This document shows, piece after piece, positions 56,155 through 64,000 of a stretch of 64,000 nt of DNA. The position numbers and the translations under genes were made by a program. The stretch is from positions 2,542,001 to 2,606,000 of the forward strand of contig NZ_CP097127.1 in the NCBI RefSeq assembly GCF_023330665.1, read 5' to 3'. Every line of letters starts with the position of its first letter. The first letter of the stretch is position 1. The stretch comes from Conexibacter sp. S30A1. Its GTDB lineage: Bacteria; Actinomycetota; Thermoleophilia; Solirubrobacterales; Solirubrobacteraceae. Under the pieces are notes generated by a model. That model had not been told where the DNA came from and did not search any database. It was given only the letters and a program-made list of their open reading frames with translations.

Positions 56155-57414
56155 TCAGCCGCTGACGCTTGGCGCTGCGCGTTCCCGGGCGCCGGGGATG
56201 CTGACGCGTCTCGCGGTCGCGGCCCACGCCAGCAGCGCCAGGAGCGAGACGCCCGCGCCGAGCGCGCAGACGGCGCCCCAGCCATCGGCGGCATAGAGCG
56301 CGCCCGTGAAGGCCGAGCAGACGATCCCGCCCAGGAAGTAGGCGCTCATGTAGGCCGTTGTGATGCGGCTGCGGGCGTCGGGGTCCAGTCGGTAGATCGC
56401 ACTCTGGTTGCCGATGTGGGCGCCCTGCACGCCCAGGTCGAGCACCATGATCCCGAGGATCAGCACCACCACCGACCGTGCTCCGAGCGCCAGCAGCAAC
56501 CAGCTTGCGAGCAGCGAGAGCAGCGTGATGGTTGTGGCCAGGCGGCCGCGCTCGCGGTCAGCCATGCGGCCGACCACCTGCGCCGCACTCGCGCCGGCGA
56601 CCCCGGCGAGCCCGAACAGCCCGATCACGGCGTTGCCGTAGTGGTAGTGGCTTGAGTGCACCCCGGAGAGCAGAAACGCAAGCGAGGTCCAGAGGATGCT
56701 GAAGGCTCCAAAGGCGCAGGCTCCGAGCAGCATACGCTGGCGCAGCAGCGGTTCGTCTGAAACGAGTTTGAGCACCGAACGCAGCGCCGTGCCATAGGGG
56801 AGGTCCGAGGTCGGTGCGACGCGAGGCAGGGCGCGGTGCAGCAGCAGCGCCAGCGCGACCATCACGGCCGCGGCGGTGGCGAACACGATGCGCCAGCCGA
56901 ACAGCTCGGCGACGATGCCGCTGAGCGTGCGCGAAACGAGGATCCCGATCAGCAGGCCGCTCATCACGGTGCCGACCACCTGGCCACGCTCGTGCTCGGC
57001 CGCCAGGTGCGAGGACATCGGCACGATCACCTGTGCCACGAAGCTCGCGACCCCAACGAACAGGGTTGCCGCCGCGAACACGGCGAGACCCGGGGCCGCG
57101 GCTGCCACCGCCTGACCGAGCGCGAGCGCGATCATGCCGGACACGATCAGACGCCGGCGCTCCATCAGGTCACCCAGCGGCACAAGGAACACCAGGCCGA
57201 GCACGAACCCTGCCTGCGAGACGGTCACGAGCAGCCCGGTGGTGCCGGCGCCGACCGCGAACGCGCGCCCGAGCGTGTGCAGCAGCGGCTGTGCGTAGTA
57301 CATGTTCGCGACCGAGGCCCCGGTGGTGCAGGCCAGGAGCAGCACCATCCCACGGCTGAGCCCGCCGTCCGCCCCGGCGCGGTCCGCCGCAGCGCTGACC
57401 GGGTTTGGGCTCAC
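56155..57414 (-). CDS. MFS transporter
   Basis: 419-residue major facilitator with about 12 helices. MYYAQPLLHTLGRAFAVGAG, the motif-A-like LVFLVPLGDLMERRRLIVSG and VASFVAQVIVPMSSHLAAEH are characteristic of the DHA1-like YnfM/YhjX-type drug and metabolite exporters. GTG start at 57414. Overlaps the upstream FprA-type reductase gene by 4 bases, an unusual pair that suggests one mRNA. Substrate unknown. Confidence 0.9.
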   Translation of the reverse strand: MSPNPVSAAADRAGADGGLSRGMVLLLACTTGASVANMYYAQPLLHTLGRAFAVGAGTTGLLVTVSQAGFVLGLVFLVPLGDLMERRRLIVSGMIALALGQAVAAAAPGLAVFAAATLFVGVASFVAQVIVPMSSHLAAEHERGQVVGTVMSGLLIGILVSRTLSGIVAELFGWRIVFATAAAVMVALALLLHRALPRVAPTSDLPYGTALRSVLKLVSDEPLLRQRMLLGACAFGAFSILWTSLAFLLSGVHSSHYHYGNAVIGLFGLAGVAGASAAQVVGRMADRERGRLATTITLLSLLASWLLLALGARSVVVLILGIMVLDLGVQGAHIGNQSAIYRLDPDARSRITTAYMSAYFLGGIVCSAFTGALYAADGWGAVCALGAGVSLLALLAWAATARRVSIPGARERAAPSVSG

Positions 57415-58808
57415 ACGCGCACGCGCGCCTGTAGGAGCTGATCCTCGCGGCGCACCAGTTTCACGCGTGGGCGTCCCGCCGGCTCGCCGAGCGCGCGCTC
57501 ATGCGCGTCGATTGCCTCCCAGCCGGCGTAGTCGATGATGTGCAAGCCGCGGGCCCGCAACTGCTCGATGAGGGCCTCCGGTTGCTGGGCGGTCTCGGGC
57601 AGCCGCCCGGCGTGAAAGTCCTCGAGCAGGCGGCTGGTCGTCTCCTGCGCGCACTTCTTGTTGGTGCCGATCACGCCCGACGGACCACGCTTGATCCAGC
57701 CGGCTGCATAGAGGCCCGGGAGCGGCTGGCGGCTTGAAGCGTCGAGCACCCGGCCGCCGTCGTTGAGCAGCGTCCCGCGCCGCTCGTCGAACGGGATGCC
57801 GGGGAGCGGCACGCCGACATAGCCGACGGCGCGCAGCACGAGGCTCGCCTCGATCCGCTCGTTGATCCCGGTCGGCATGGCCTTCAGGCTTCCGTCCGGG
57901 GCCAGCTCGAGCGCTGTGCGCTCGGTCACGATCGCCTCCACCCGTTGTTCGCCCTCGATCGCGACCGGCGCCCGCAGGAAGCGCAGCGCGATCCGCCGCG
58001 GCTTGCCCTGTGGCGCCTTGGCCGCGTAGGTGCGCAGCGTCTCGAGGTTGCGCTGGACGGTCTGCTCGGCCGACTCAAGCGCGGCCGCGCTGGCCGGGTC
58101 AAGCTCCAGGTCCTCCGGGTCGACGATCACATCCGCCAGCTCGAGATCGGCCAGCTCCCGCAGCTCCGGGTTGGTGAAGGCCGCCTGCACCGGGCCGCGC
58201 CGACCGAGCACGATGATCTCCTCGATTTGCGAGCTGCGCAGGCGCTCAATCGCGTGGTCGGCGGTGTCGGTCTGGCCAAGCTCATGGGCGGAGAGCGCGA
58301 GCATGCGCGCGACGTCGAGTGCGACGTTGCCGTTGCCGATCACCACCGCGCGGCGGCCCGACAGGTCAAAGTCCAGGTCGGCGTAGTCCGGATGGCCGTT
58401 GTACCAGGCGACGAAGTCGGTGGCCGACTCGCTGCCAGGCAGGTCCTCTCCCGGAATACCGAGCCGCCGGTCGCCGGCGGTACCGACGGCGTAGAGCACG
58501 GCGTGGTAGGCGCTGGCCAGCTCGGCGTGGCTTACGTCGCTGCCGACCTCGACGTTGCCGTGGAAGCTGAAGCCCGGCATGCGCGCGGTCCGCTCGAACA
58601 CGCGCGTGACCGACTTGATCTTGGGATGGTCGGGCGCGACGCCGAAGCGCACGAGACCCCAGGGTGTCATCAGGCGGTCGTACATGTCGACGCGCACGAC
58701 CGGGTCGCTGCTTGAGAGCAGCTGTCCGGCCGCGTAGAAGCCAGCCGGGCCGGCCCCGACGATGGCCACCCGCAGCGGGTGCTCGGCGCTGCCTAGTACG
58801 TCACTCAT
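57411..58808 (-). CDS. fprA: FprA-type ferredoxin/NADP+ reductase
   Basis: 465-residue adrenodoxin-reductase-like flavoenzyme. FAD motif AIVGAGPAGFYAAGQLL, DRLMTPWGLVRFGVAPDHPK (FprA signature), NADPH-site GNGNVALDVARMLA and GRRGPVQAAFTNPELREL; later GWIKRGPSGVIGTNKKCAQE. It moves electrons between NADPH and ferredoxin-type proteins. ATG 58808 is preferred: TAACCT (58821-58816, minus strand) fits a -10 box 7 bases before it, giving a leaderless message. ATG 58826 would add 6 residues. Confidence 0.94.
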   Translation of the reverse strand: MSDVLGSAEHPLRVAIVGAGPAGFYAAGQLLSSSDPVVRVDMYDRLMTPWGLVRFGVAPDHPKIKSVTRVFERTARMPGFSFHGNVEVGSDVSHAELASAYHAVLYAVGTAGDRRLGIPGEDLPGSESATDFVAWYNGHPDYADLDFDLSGRRAVVIGNGNVALDVARMLALSAHELGQTDTADHAIERLRSSQIEEIIVLGRRGPVQAAFTNPELRELADLELADVIVDPEDLELDPASAAALESAEQTVQRNLETLRTYAAKAPQGKPRRIALRFLRAPVAIEGEQRVEAIVTERTALELAPDGSLKAMPTGINERIEASLVLRAVGYVGVPLPGIPFDERRGTLLNDGGRVLDASSRQPLPGLYAAGWIKRGPSGVIGTNKKCAQETTSRLLEDFHAGRLPETAQQPEALIEQLRARGLHIIDYAGWEAIDAHERALGEPAGRPRVKLVRREDQLLQARVRV

Positions 58809-58886
58809 AGAACTGAGGTTATCCATGCGGGGCTCTGCTCGCCGGCCGTGCTCGCCCGCCGGGGCCGGGCCAGATGGGCGTCAACA

Positions 58887-58916
58887 TATACTTCACCCCA
58901 CTACCTCTACAAGGAG
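58887..58916 (+). promoter_or_regulatory. -10 box and ribosome-binding site of the DUF151 nuclease gene
   Basis: TATACT (58887-58892) is a near-consensus -10 box; AAGGAG (58911-58916) lies 7 bases before the GTG at 58924. No matching -35 was found. Confidence 0.5.
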
Positions 58917-58923
58917 CCGGCGC

Positions 58924-59412
58924 GTGCAGGAGATGGTGATCTACGGCGTGAGCTTCGACATGGTCGGCAAGCAACCGATCGTTCTGCTCAAGACGGTCGG
59001 CAGCAACAAGTTCCTGCCGATCTGGATCGGGCACCCCGAGGCGGCCGCGATCCTGATGAAGCTGCAGGGCGCCTCGAGCCCACGGCCGCTGACCCACGAT
59101 CTGCTCGCCGATCTGCTCGGCGAGCTCGATGTCGAGTGCACGCGTGTGCTGGTCACCGAGCTGCGCGACAACACCTTCTACGCGTCGATCAGCCTGCGTG
59201 CGGGTGGCCGCGAGCTGGAGGTCGACTCGCGGCCCAGTGACGCGCTGGCGCTGGCCGTCCGTGCCGGAGCCCCGATCTTCGCCGCCGACGAGGTGATCAG
59301 CGAGTCGGCGATCGAGTTCGAGCACGAGGTCGAGGACACCGAGGAGGTGGTGGAGAAGTTCAAGAGCTTCCTCGACACGGTCAAGCCCGACGATTTCCTC
59401 GGCGAGGAGTAG
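58924..59412 (+). CDS. Bifunctional nuclease family protein (DUF151)
   Basis: 162-residue DUF151/BFN-domain protein. VIYGVSFDMVGKQPIVLLKT, LPIWIGHPEAAAILMKLQG, RPLTHDLLADLLGELD, TFYASISLRAGGRELEVDSR and PSDALALAVRAGAPIFAADE are the full family pattern, followed by an acidic C-terminal tail. Plant members degrade DNA and RNA; bacterial roles are poorly known. GTG 58924 is preferred over ATG 58933 because of the AAGGAG spacing. Confidence 0.95.
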   Translation: MQEMVIYGVSFDMVGKQPIVLLKTVGSNKFLPIWIGHPEAAAILMKLQGASSPRPLTHDLLADLLGELDVECTRVLVTELRDNTFYASISLRAGGRELEVDSRPSDALALAVRAGAPIFAADEVISESAIEFEHEVEDTEEVVEKFKSFLDTVKPDDFLGEE

Positions 59413-59431
59413 TCCCCCGCAGCGCTCTGCC

Positions 59432-60367
59432 CTACGCGGCGCCCGCGACGATCCGCGCGATCAGCTCGTCGAAGCCGATCCCGGCCGCATCCGCCGCCTG
59501 CGGCAAAAGCGAGGTCTCGGTCAGGCCCGGGATTGGGTTGACCTCGAGCACGTGCGGCTCACCGTCGCCGTCCAGCATCAGGTCCACCCTGGCGAACACC
59601 GAGCAGCCGAGCACCTCGAAGGCCTCAAGCGCCAGCGCCTGCGTGCGCGCGGCGAGCTCCGCGTCGAGCACGGCCGGGCAGATGAAGCGGGTGCGGCCGA
59701 TCTCGTAGCGTGACTCAAAGTCGTAGAAGGAGTCCGCCTCGGGCACCGCCTCGACGATTGGCAGCGCGCGCGGCAGGCCACCCTCGACCAGCACCGACAC
59801 GGCCAGCTCGCGCCCGCGCACGTAGCGCTCCAGCAGGACCTTGCTGTCGTAGGAGAAGGCCGCGATCAGCGCGGCCGGCAGATCGCCCTGCGCGCGGGCG
59901 AACTTGATGCCCAGCGCCGACCCCTGGCGCGCCGGCTTGACGACGATCGGGAAGGCTAGCCGGGAGCTGATCGCGGGCAGTGCCTGCGCCACGCCCAAGC
60001 CGCGAAACGCCGCCTCGCTGAAGGCGTAGAACTCCGGCGTGGGGATCCCGGCGCCGCGCAGCGCATGCTTGGCGAGCACCTTGTCTGACGCGAGGATGCA
60101 GGCAGCCACGCGGGAGCCCGTGTAAGGGATTCCCAGCGCCTCCAGCAGCTCCTGGACCGTGCCGTCCTCGCCGTCGCGCCCGTGCAACGCCACGAACGCC
60201 AGCTCTGGGGCGGCCGCCTGAAGCGCCTCCACCAGCCCGGCGCCGCCGTCCACCTCGATCACCTCGTGGCCGAGCCGGCGCAGCGCCGCCTCGACTCTGG
60301 CTCCGGATTTGAGCGAGACCTGACGCTCGAGCGAGTGGCCGCCCTTCAGCACAGCGATGCGCGTCAT
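59432..60367 (-). CDS. ddl: D-alanine--D-alanine ligase
   Basis: 311-residue ATP-grasp ligase making D-Ala-D-Ala for peptidoglycan. AVLKGGHSLERQVSLKSG start, FVALHGRDGEDGTVQELLEA, PYTGSRVAACILASDK, PIVVKPARQGSALGIKFA, and LEVNPIPGLTETSLLPQAA with the metal ligands. The normal E-Y-triad region DFESRYEIGRTRFICPAVLD replaces the usual omega-loop YDY.AKY and lacks a clear Tyr-x-Lys, so dipeptide specificity is not certain. Second gene of a minus-strand pair with an aminotransferase (4-base overlap). Confidence 0.88.
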   Translation of the reverse strand: MTRIAVLKGGHSLERQVSLKSGARVEAALRRLGHEVIEVDGGAGLVEALQAAAPELAFVALHGRDGEDGTVQELLEALGIPYTGSRVAACILASDKVLAKHALRGAGIPTPEFYAFSEAAFRGLGVAQALPAISSRLAFPIVVKPARQGSALGIKFARAQGDLPAALIAAFSYDSKVLLERYVRGRELAVSVLVEGGLPRALPIVEAVPEADSFYDFESRYEIGRTRFICPAVLDAELAARTQALALEAFEVLGCSVFARVDLMLDGDGEPHVLEVNPIPGLTETSLLPQAADAAGIGFDELIARIVAGAA

Positions 60368-61680
60368 CCCGTGCCACCCTCCCGTGGCCGGTTGTTCTGC
60401 CCGTTGCCGCGCTGCCCTGTGAGTGTGCTGTAGAGCGCCACCTGCTCGCTGATCACCTCACCGAGCCGCCGCACACCGTCGCGGATCTCCTGCTCGCCCA
60501 CTCCGGAGAAGTTCAGGCGCATGCACGAGCCGCCCCGTCCGTCCACGTACGCGGCCCGGCCCGGGACGAACGCGACCCGCGCTGCGATCGCGCGTGCCAG
60601 GAGGTCGGTGGTGTCGATGTAGTCAGGCAGTGTCGACCACAGGAACAGGCCGCCCTCCGGGTGGGTCCATGAGGCCTCACGCGGGAAGTGCTCCGCCAGC
60701 GACTCCAGCATCACGTCGCGCCGCCCCCGGTAGAGGTCGGCCAGCGAGCGGACGTAGTCAAGCCACGGCCCAGAGCGGAAGTACTCGGCGATGAAGTACT
60801 GGGAGACAGAGGACGAGCAGAGGTCGGCTGAGCCCTTGGCCAGCACCAGCTGGCGCAGCACCGGCGGCGGCGCGACCAGCCAGCCGATCCGCACGCCGGG
60901 CGAGAGGATCTTTGAGAACGTGCCCGCGTAGATCACGAAGTCACCGTCCAGCGAGTACAGCGTCGGCAGCGCCTCGCCCTCGTAGCGCAGCAGGCCGTAG
61001 GGGTTGTCCTCGACCACCAGCAGCTCGCGTTCGCCGGCGATCTGGAGCAGCTCACGCCGGCGCTCGAGCGCCATCGTGACGCCAGCCGGGTTGTGGAAGT
61101 TCGGGATCGTGTAGATGAACTTCGGCCGCCGACCTTCGCGCTCCAGCCGGGCCAGCGCGTCGCGCAGCGCCTCGATCCGCATGCCCTGGTCGTCCATCGC
61201 CACCTGGATGACGTCCGCCTCGTATGAGCAGAAGGTCGGCACGGCGCCCGGATAGGTCGGCGCCTCGGCAACGATCACGTCACCGGGGTCGATCAGGATC
61301 TTGCAGATCAGGTCGATCGCCTGCTGCCCGCCGCTGGTGGGCAGGACCAGGTCCGGATCCACCTGCATGCCCTCCGCCGCCATCACCGCTGCGATCGTCT
61401 CGCGCACGTCCGCGATCCCCTCCGTCGGCCCGTACTGCAGCGCCCGCGCGGCCGAGTGTGCCGCAACCCGGCCCATCAGCTCGGTCATGTAACCGGGCGC
61501 GAACGTCGAGGTGTCCGGCAGTCCGCCCGCAAACGAGATCACGTCCTCGCGCGCGGTCAGAGCCATCAGGTCGCGCATCGCGGAGGATTTCATGACGCGC
61601 GTGCGCCGTGCGAACAGGGCGCCGTAACGCTCGATCTCGTGCGCAGCACCCCGCGGCCCCCGCGGCTCGTCTATCGTCAC
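60364..61680 (-). CDS. PLP-dependent class I/II aminotransferase
   Basis: 438-residue fold-type I aminotransferase of the LysN/MocR-like group: FAGGLPDTSTFAPGYM, LQYGPTEGIADVRETIAAVM, LPTSGGQQAIDLICKIL, YTIPNFHNPAGVTMALERRR, and the PLP lysine in GTFSKILSPGVRIGWL. No N-terminal DNA-binding domain. Candidates are 2-aminoadipate or aromatic transaminase. GTG 61680 is chosen because the frame above it is Arg-rich and antisense to a membrane protein gene; TACCGT lies 8 bases before it. Overlaps ddl. Confidence 0.92.
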   Translation of the reverse strand: MTIDEPRGPRGAAHEIERYGALFARRTRVMKSSAMRDLMALTAREDVISFAGGLPDTSTFAPGYMTELMGRVAAHSAARALQYGPTEGIADVRETIAAVMAAEGMQVDPDLVLPTSGGQQAIDLICKILIDPGDVIVAEAPTYPGAVPTFCSYEADVIQVAMDDQGMRIEALRDALARLEREGRRPKFIYTIPNFHNPAGVTMALERRRELLQIAGERELLVVEDNPYGLLRYEGEALPTLYSLDGDFVIYAGTFSKILSPGVRIGWLVAPPPVLRQLVLAKGSADLCSSSVSQYFIAEYFRSGPWLDYVRSLADLYRGRRDVMLESLAEHFPREASWTHPEGGLFLWSTLPDYIDTTDLLARAIAARVAFVPGRAAYVDGRGGSCMRLNFSGVGEQEIRDGVRRLGEVISEQVALYSTLTGQRGNGQNNRPREGGTG

Positions 61681-61703
61681 GCCTGAGCACGGTAGCGAAT
61701 ACG

Positions 61704-62297
61704 GTGAGCCTCGCCTTCGACATATTCCAGGGCATCGGCATCGCGGCGGCGATCGGCATCCGGCCGTTTTTGCCGAGTCTCGCCGCCGGAGCGCTCGCGG
61801 CCGGTGGCGTCGAGCTGCACTTCGACCACACCTCCTACAGCTTCCTGCAGTCGGCGCCGCTGCTGTTGGCGATGGTGCTTGGCGCCGCACTGCTGGTGGT
61901 GCTCGACCGGGGTCTCTGGGCGGATCGCTTGCACAGCGGCCCGCTGGCCGCTGTGCTCGCCGTGATCTCGCTCGCCCTCGCCGGCCTCTTCTTCGCGGGC
62001 TCGCTGGTGCGCGGCCACCACGCCGCCTGGCCGGGCTGGGTCGCCGGCGTGGCCTGTGCCGCGCTTGCGCTCGCCGCAACACGCCCGTTCCTGGCGCGTG
62101 TGCGCGCCCGCCTCGACGCGGGCGCGGCTGCGGTGGGCGTGCCGCTCATCGCCGATGGCCTCGCCCTGGTCACCTGCGTGCTGGCCGTTGTTGCGCCGCC
62201 GCTCGGACTCGTGGCCCTGGGCTGGTTGGTCTGGCTGCTGATCGCCGGCCGCGGCCGCGGTGAGACGAAGTACGCCGGGCTGCGGATCCTGCGCTGA
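61704..62297 (+). CDS. DUF4126-type membrane protein
   Basis: 197-residue protein with five to six hydrophobic helices. The start FQGIGIAAAIGIRPFLPSL fits DUF4126; LLLAMVLGAALLVVLDRGLW and GLVALGWLVWLLIAGRGRGE follow. Unknown function. GTG 61704 sits only 23 bases from the divergent aminotransferase start. The phosphodiesterase gene follows 35 bases after the stop. Confidence 0.78.
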   Translation: MSLAFDIFQGIGIAAAIGIRPFLPSLAAGALAAGGVELHFDHTSYSFLQSAPLLLAMVLGAALLVVLDRGLWADRLHSGPLAAVLAVISLALAGLFFAGSLVRGHHAAWPGWVAGVACAALALAATRPFLARVRARLDAGAAAVGVPLIADGLALVTCVLAVVAPPLGLVALGWLVWLLIAGRGRGETKYAGLRILR

Positions 62298-62332
62298 TGG
62301 CGCTGCGCGCGTTCACGAAAGCGCGGCCCTAG

Positions 62333-63814
62333 ATGAGGAAGCTGGTGCTCGTCGTGATCGACGCGATGAAGCCCGAGATGCTCGAGCGCGCGATCGCCGC
62401 CGGGCGGGCGCCCGCGCTCGCGCGCATCGCCGCCGACGGCGTCTACGTGAGCGATGTGGTCGCCGCGTTCCCCTCGGTGACGCCGGTCTGTGCCGCCACG
62501 ATCACCACCGGCGTTGGCCCTGACCGCCACCGAATCCCGAGCATGAACTGGTATCACCGCGGCGAGGGCCGCTACGTCGAGTACGGATCGAGCTTCTCGG
62601 CCTCGCGCCAGGCCGGGGTTCTGCGCTCACTGACCGACACGGTCTACCGCATGAACGCCGAGCACCTGGCGGCCGAGACCCCGACCGTGTTCGAGTCCCT
62701 CGACGACGCCGGGCTGCGCACCGCCGGCACCACCTACCTGATCTACCGTGGCCGCCACGAGCACGAGGTCGCCCAGGACTCGGCGCTCGGGCGGATCGTC
62801 GCCTCGACGCTCTTTCGTCAGGCGATCCTGGGCCCGCGCGAGCTCTTCTACGCCGACCTCTACGCGAGCCGCCGCACCGGTTGCCGGGGGCAGCTCGGGC
62901 TGCCGGGCGCGCGCGACCAGCACACCGGCTGCGTCGGCTCATACCTCGTCGAGCACGATCTCTTCGACTTCATGCTGTTCTCGCTGCCCGACAACGACTC
63001 CAACTCGCACCGCAACGGGCCACAGGCACAGGTGGCCTCGATCGCCGCCGCCGACCGCCAGCTCGAGCGGCTGATGCACGCTGGCGGTGGGCCGGACCGC
63101 TTCCTGCAGGACCACGCGGTGATCGTCACCTCCGACCACTCGCAGGCGCTTGTGGAGGCGAGCGTCCGGCTGGACCTGGCGCTCGCGGACTTCCGTATCG
63201 CCACGCCCACCGGCTCGGGCTCGGTGGGCGCCGAGCTGGCGCTCAGCCCCGCGCAGCGCAGCGCAATGATCTACGTGCTGGACGGCGAGCGGCGTGAGCG
63301 GCTCGTCGCGGACGTGGTGGCGGCCGTCGCGGAGCTGCGCGGCGTCGATCTGACGATGTGGCTGAGCGCAGGCGCGGATGCGCAGCCCGAGGCGGTGATC
63401 CGCGCGCCGGGTGGCGCCGAGCTTCACTTCGCGCCCGGCTCCGCGCTCGCCGATCTGCGCGGCAATCGCTGGGACGTCGACGGCGACCTCGGGGTCCTGG
63501 CCGCGCACGTGCAGGACGGGCGCCTGCTCTGCCCTGACTATCCGGACGCGCTCGCGCGGGCCTGGGAGGCCTTGCGCTGCCCCACGGCTGGTGACGTGCT
63601 CCTGTCGGCGGCGCCGGGGTATGAGTTCGTCGACTGGGGCGGCGTTGCCCATGTCGGTGGCGGCAGCCACGGTTCTTTGCACCGGTCCGATTCGCTCGGC
63701 GCGCTCTTGTGGTGCGGCACCGGCCCCGAGCGCCGTGAGCAGCGCGAGCAGTGGACGCTGCGCGAGGTCACGCCGATGATCCTTTCGCACTTCGGCCTGC
63801 CGGCAGGCGTTTAA
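62333..63814 (+). CDS. Alkaline-phosphatase-superfamily phosphodiesterase
   Basis: 493-residue type I phosphodiesterase/nucleotide pyrophosphatase-like protein. Metal ligands appear in LVVIDAMKPEM, SVTPVCAATITTG (nucleophile Thr), LPDNDSNSHRNGP, VIVTSDHSQALVE and VGGGSHGSLHRSDSLGALL. No signal peptide or membrane helix. The second half (ELRGVDLTMWLSAGADAQPE on) is a cap domain. Substrate unknown; related proteins hydrolyse phosphodiesters of nucleotides, lipids or glycans. Confidence 0.88.
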   Translation: MRKLVLVVIDAMKPEMLERAIAAGRAPALARIAADGVYVSDVVAAFPSVTPVCAATITTGVGPDRHRIPSMNWYHRGEGRYVEYGSSFSASRQAGVLRSLTDTVYRMNAEHLAAETPTVFESLDDAGLRTAGTTYLIYRGRHEHEVAQDSALGRIVASTLFRQAILGPRELFYADLYASRRTGCRGQLGLPGARDQHTGCVGSYLVEHDLFDFMLFSLPDNDSNSHRNGPQAQVASIAAADRQLERLMHAGGGPDRFLQDHAVIVTSDHSQALVEASVRLDLALADFRIATPTGSGSVGAELALSPAQRSAMIYVLDGERRERLVADVVAAVAELRGVDLTMWLSAGADAQPEAVIRAPGGAELHFAPGSALADLRGNRWDVDGDLGVLAAHVQDGRLLCPDYPDALARAWEALRCPTAGDVLLSAAPGYEFVDWGGVAHVGGGSHGSLHRSDSLGALLWCGTGPERREQREQWTLREVTPMILSHFGLPAGV

Positions 63815-63830
63815 GCTGCGCGCAGGTTTG

Positions 63831-63851
63831 CCGATAGGATTCTTATCGGTG
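63831..63851 (+). promoter_or_regulatory. Inverted repeat and -10 box at a leaderless start
   Basis: CCGATA (63831-63836) and TATCGG (63844-63849) are perfect 6-bp arms spaced by 7. TAGGAT (63835-63840) fits TANNNT, 8 bases before GTG 63849. The repeat may be an operator covering the promoter. Confidence 0.4.
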
Positions 63852-64000
63852 TCTGATGAGCTGACCCATACGATCGAGTTCCCCGCCACCGCGCGCACCG
63901 CGAGCAGGTTGACGAGCCTCTATCGGCGCCTCTCCTATGAGGTGCGCCACCGCGAGAACCACAAACAGCTGATGCGCTTTCTCGTGGTCGGTGCCTCCGG
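63849..64000 (+). CDS. Probable GtrA-family membrane protein, 3' truncated by window edge
   Basis: Only the first 50 codons are visible. A 42-residue polar, basic N-terminus (SLYRRLSYEVRHRENHKQ) leads to LMRFLVVGASG, which matches the start of the first helix of GtrA-like proteins (usually L-x-R-F-x-x-V-G). GtrA proteins take part in moving polyprenyl-linked sugars across the membrane. The remaining part lies outside the window. Confidence 0.5.
   Translation, partial: MSDELTHTIEFPATARTASRLTSLYRRLSYEVRHRENHKQLMRFLVVGAS

Noticed and set aside
56757..56772. CTGAAACGAGTTTGAG resembling the LacI operator at 47882
   Set aside because: It lies within the MFS coding sequence, is imperfect, and there is no promoter nearby; most likely chance.

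Overview
The window is GC-rich, densely packed bacterial chromosome with no gap over about 160 bases, no rRNA or tRNA gene, and no phage or insertion sequence that I can see. The GlgE alpha-glucan pathway, many GTG/TTG starts, ATGA-type start/stop overlaps and TANNNT boxes placed 5-9 bases before start codons all point to an actinobacterium. A soil lineage such as Thermoleophilia (Solirubrobacterales) is my guess from gene content, not something I could test.

Layout. 1-3414: the end of a ClC chloride channel gene, a small membrane protein, a LysR regulator and a divergent SGNH hydrolase. 3460-17785: an alpha-glucan/trehalose block, malQ on the minus strand and then glgE-treS-mak-glgB-treZ-glgX-treY as one tightly coupled plus-strand operon. 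It joins the GlgE route (trehalose to maltose to maltose-1-phosphate to glucan), branching, debranching and the TreYZ return to trehalose. 17840-19736: a MarR regulator with a second ClC channel. 19845-36699: a sugar/sugar-acid catabolic island. Operon A is an enolase-superfamily dehydratase, an MmgE/PrpD protein and a tartrate/isopropylmalate-type dehydrogenase. Operon B is a CUT2 (rhamnose/AI-2-type) ABC importer, a RhaM-type mutarotase, a Gfo/Idh/MocA oxidoreductase, an amidohydrolase-2 lactonase candidate, a second dehydratase, an SDR and a 2-oxo acid/acetoin-type dehydrogenase complex (E1 alpha, E1 beta, E2). A LacI regulator closes the island, and copies of one palindromic operator lie before operon A, before operon B and before the lacI gene.

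36832-39373: an HSL-family hydrolase, an IsdG/MhuD-like haem monooxygenase, an NAD-dependent epimerase/dehydratase and a second ABM-fold protein. 39509-46670: a protocatechuate block pcaIJHGBDC followed within 6 bases by a NarL-type histidine kinase and response regulator. 46825-55393: a second LacI regulator, divergent from an Opp/Dpp-type importer (two permeases, a fused double ATPase, a family-5 binding protein) and a GH1 beta-glucosidase; two palindromic operators sit on the shared promoter region. This looks like beta-glucoside or cello-oligosaccharide uptake.

55522-64000: a J-domain protein, an MFS exporter with an FprA-type ferredoxin/NADP reductase, a DUF151 bifunctional nuclease, ddl coupled to a class I aminotransferase, a DUF4126 membrane protein, an alkaline-phosphatase-superfamily phosphodiesterase, and the first 50 codons of a probable GtrA-family protein cut by the window end. 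The most promising undescribed system is the 19845-36699 island. It has sugar-oxidation genes but no kinase, isomerase, aldolase or recognisable diketo-acid hydrolase, and carries a lipoate-dependent dehydrogenase complex where the last step should be.
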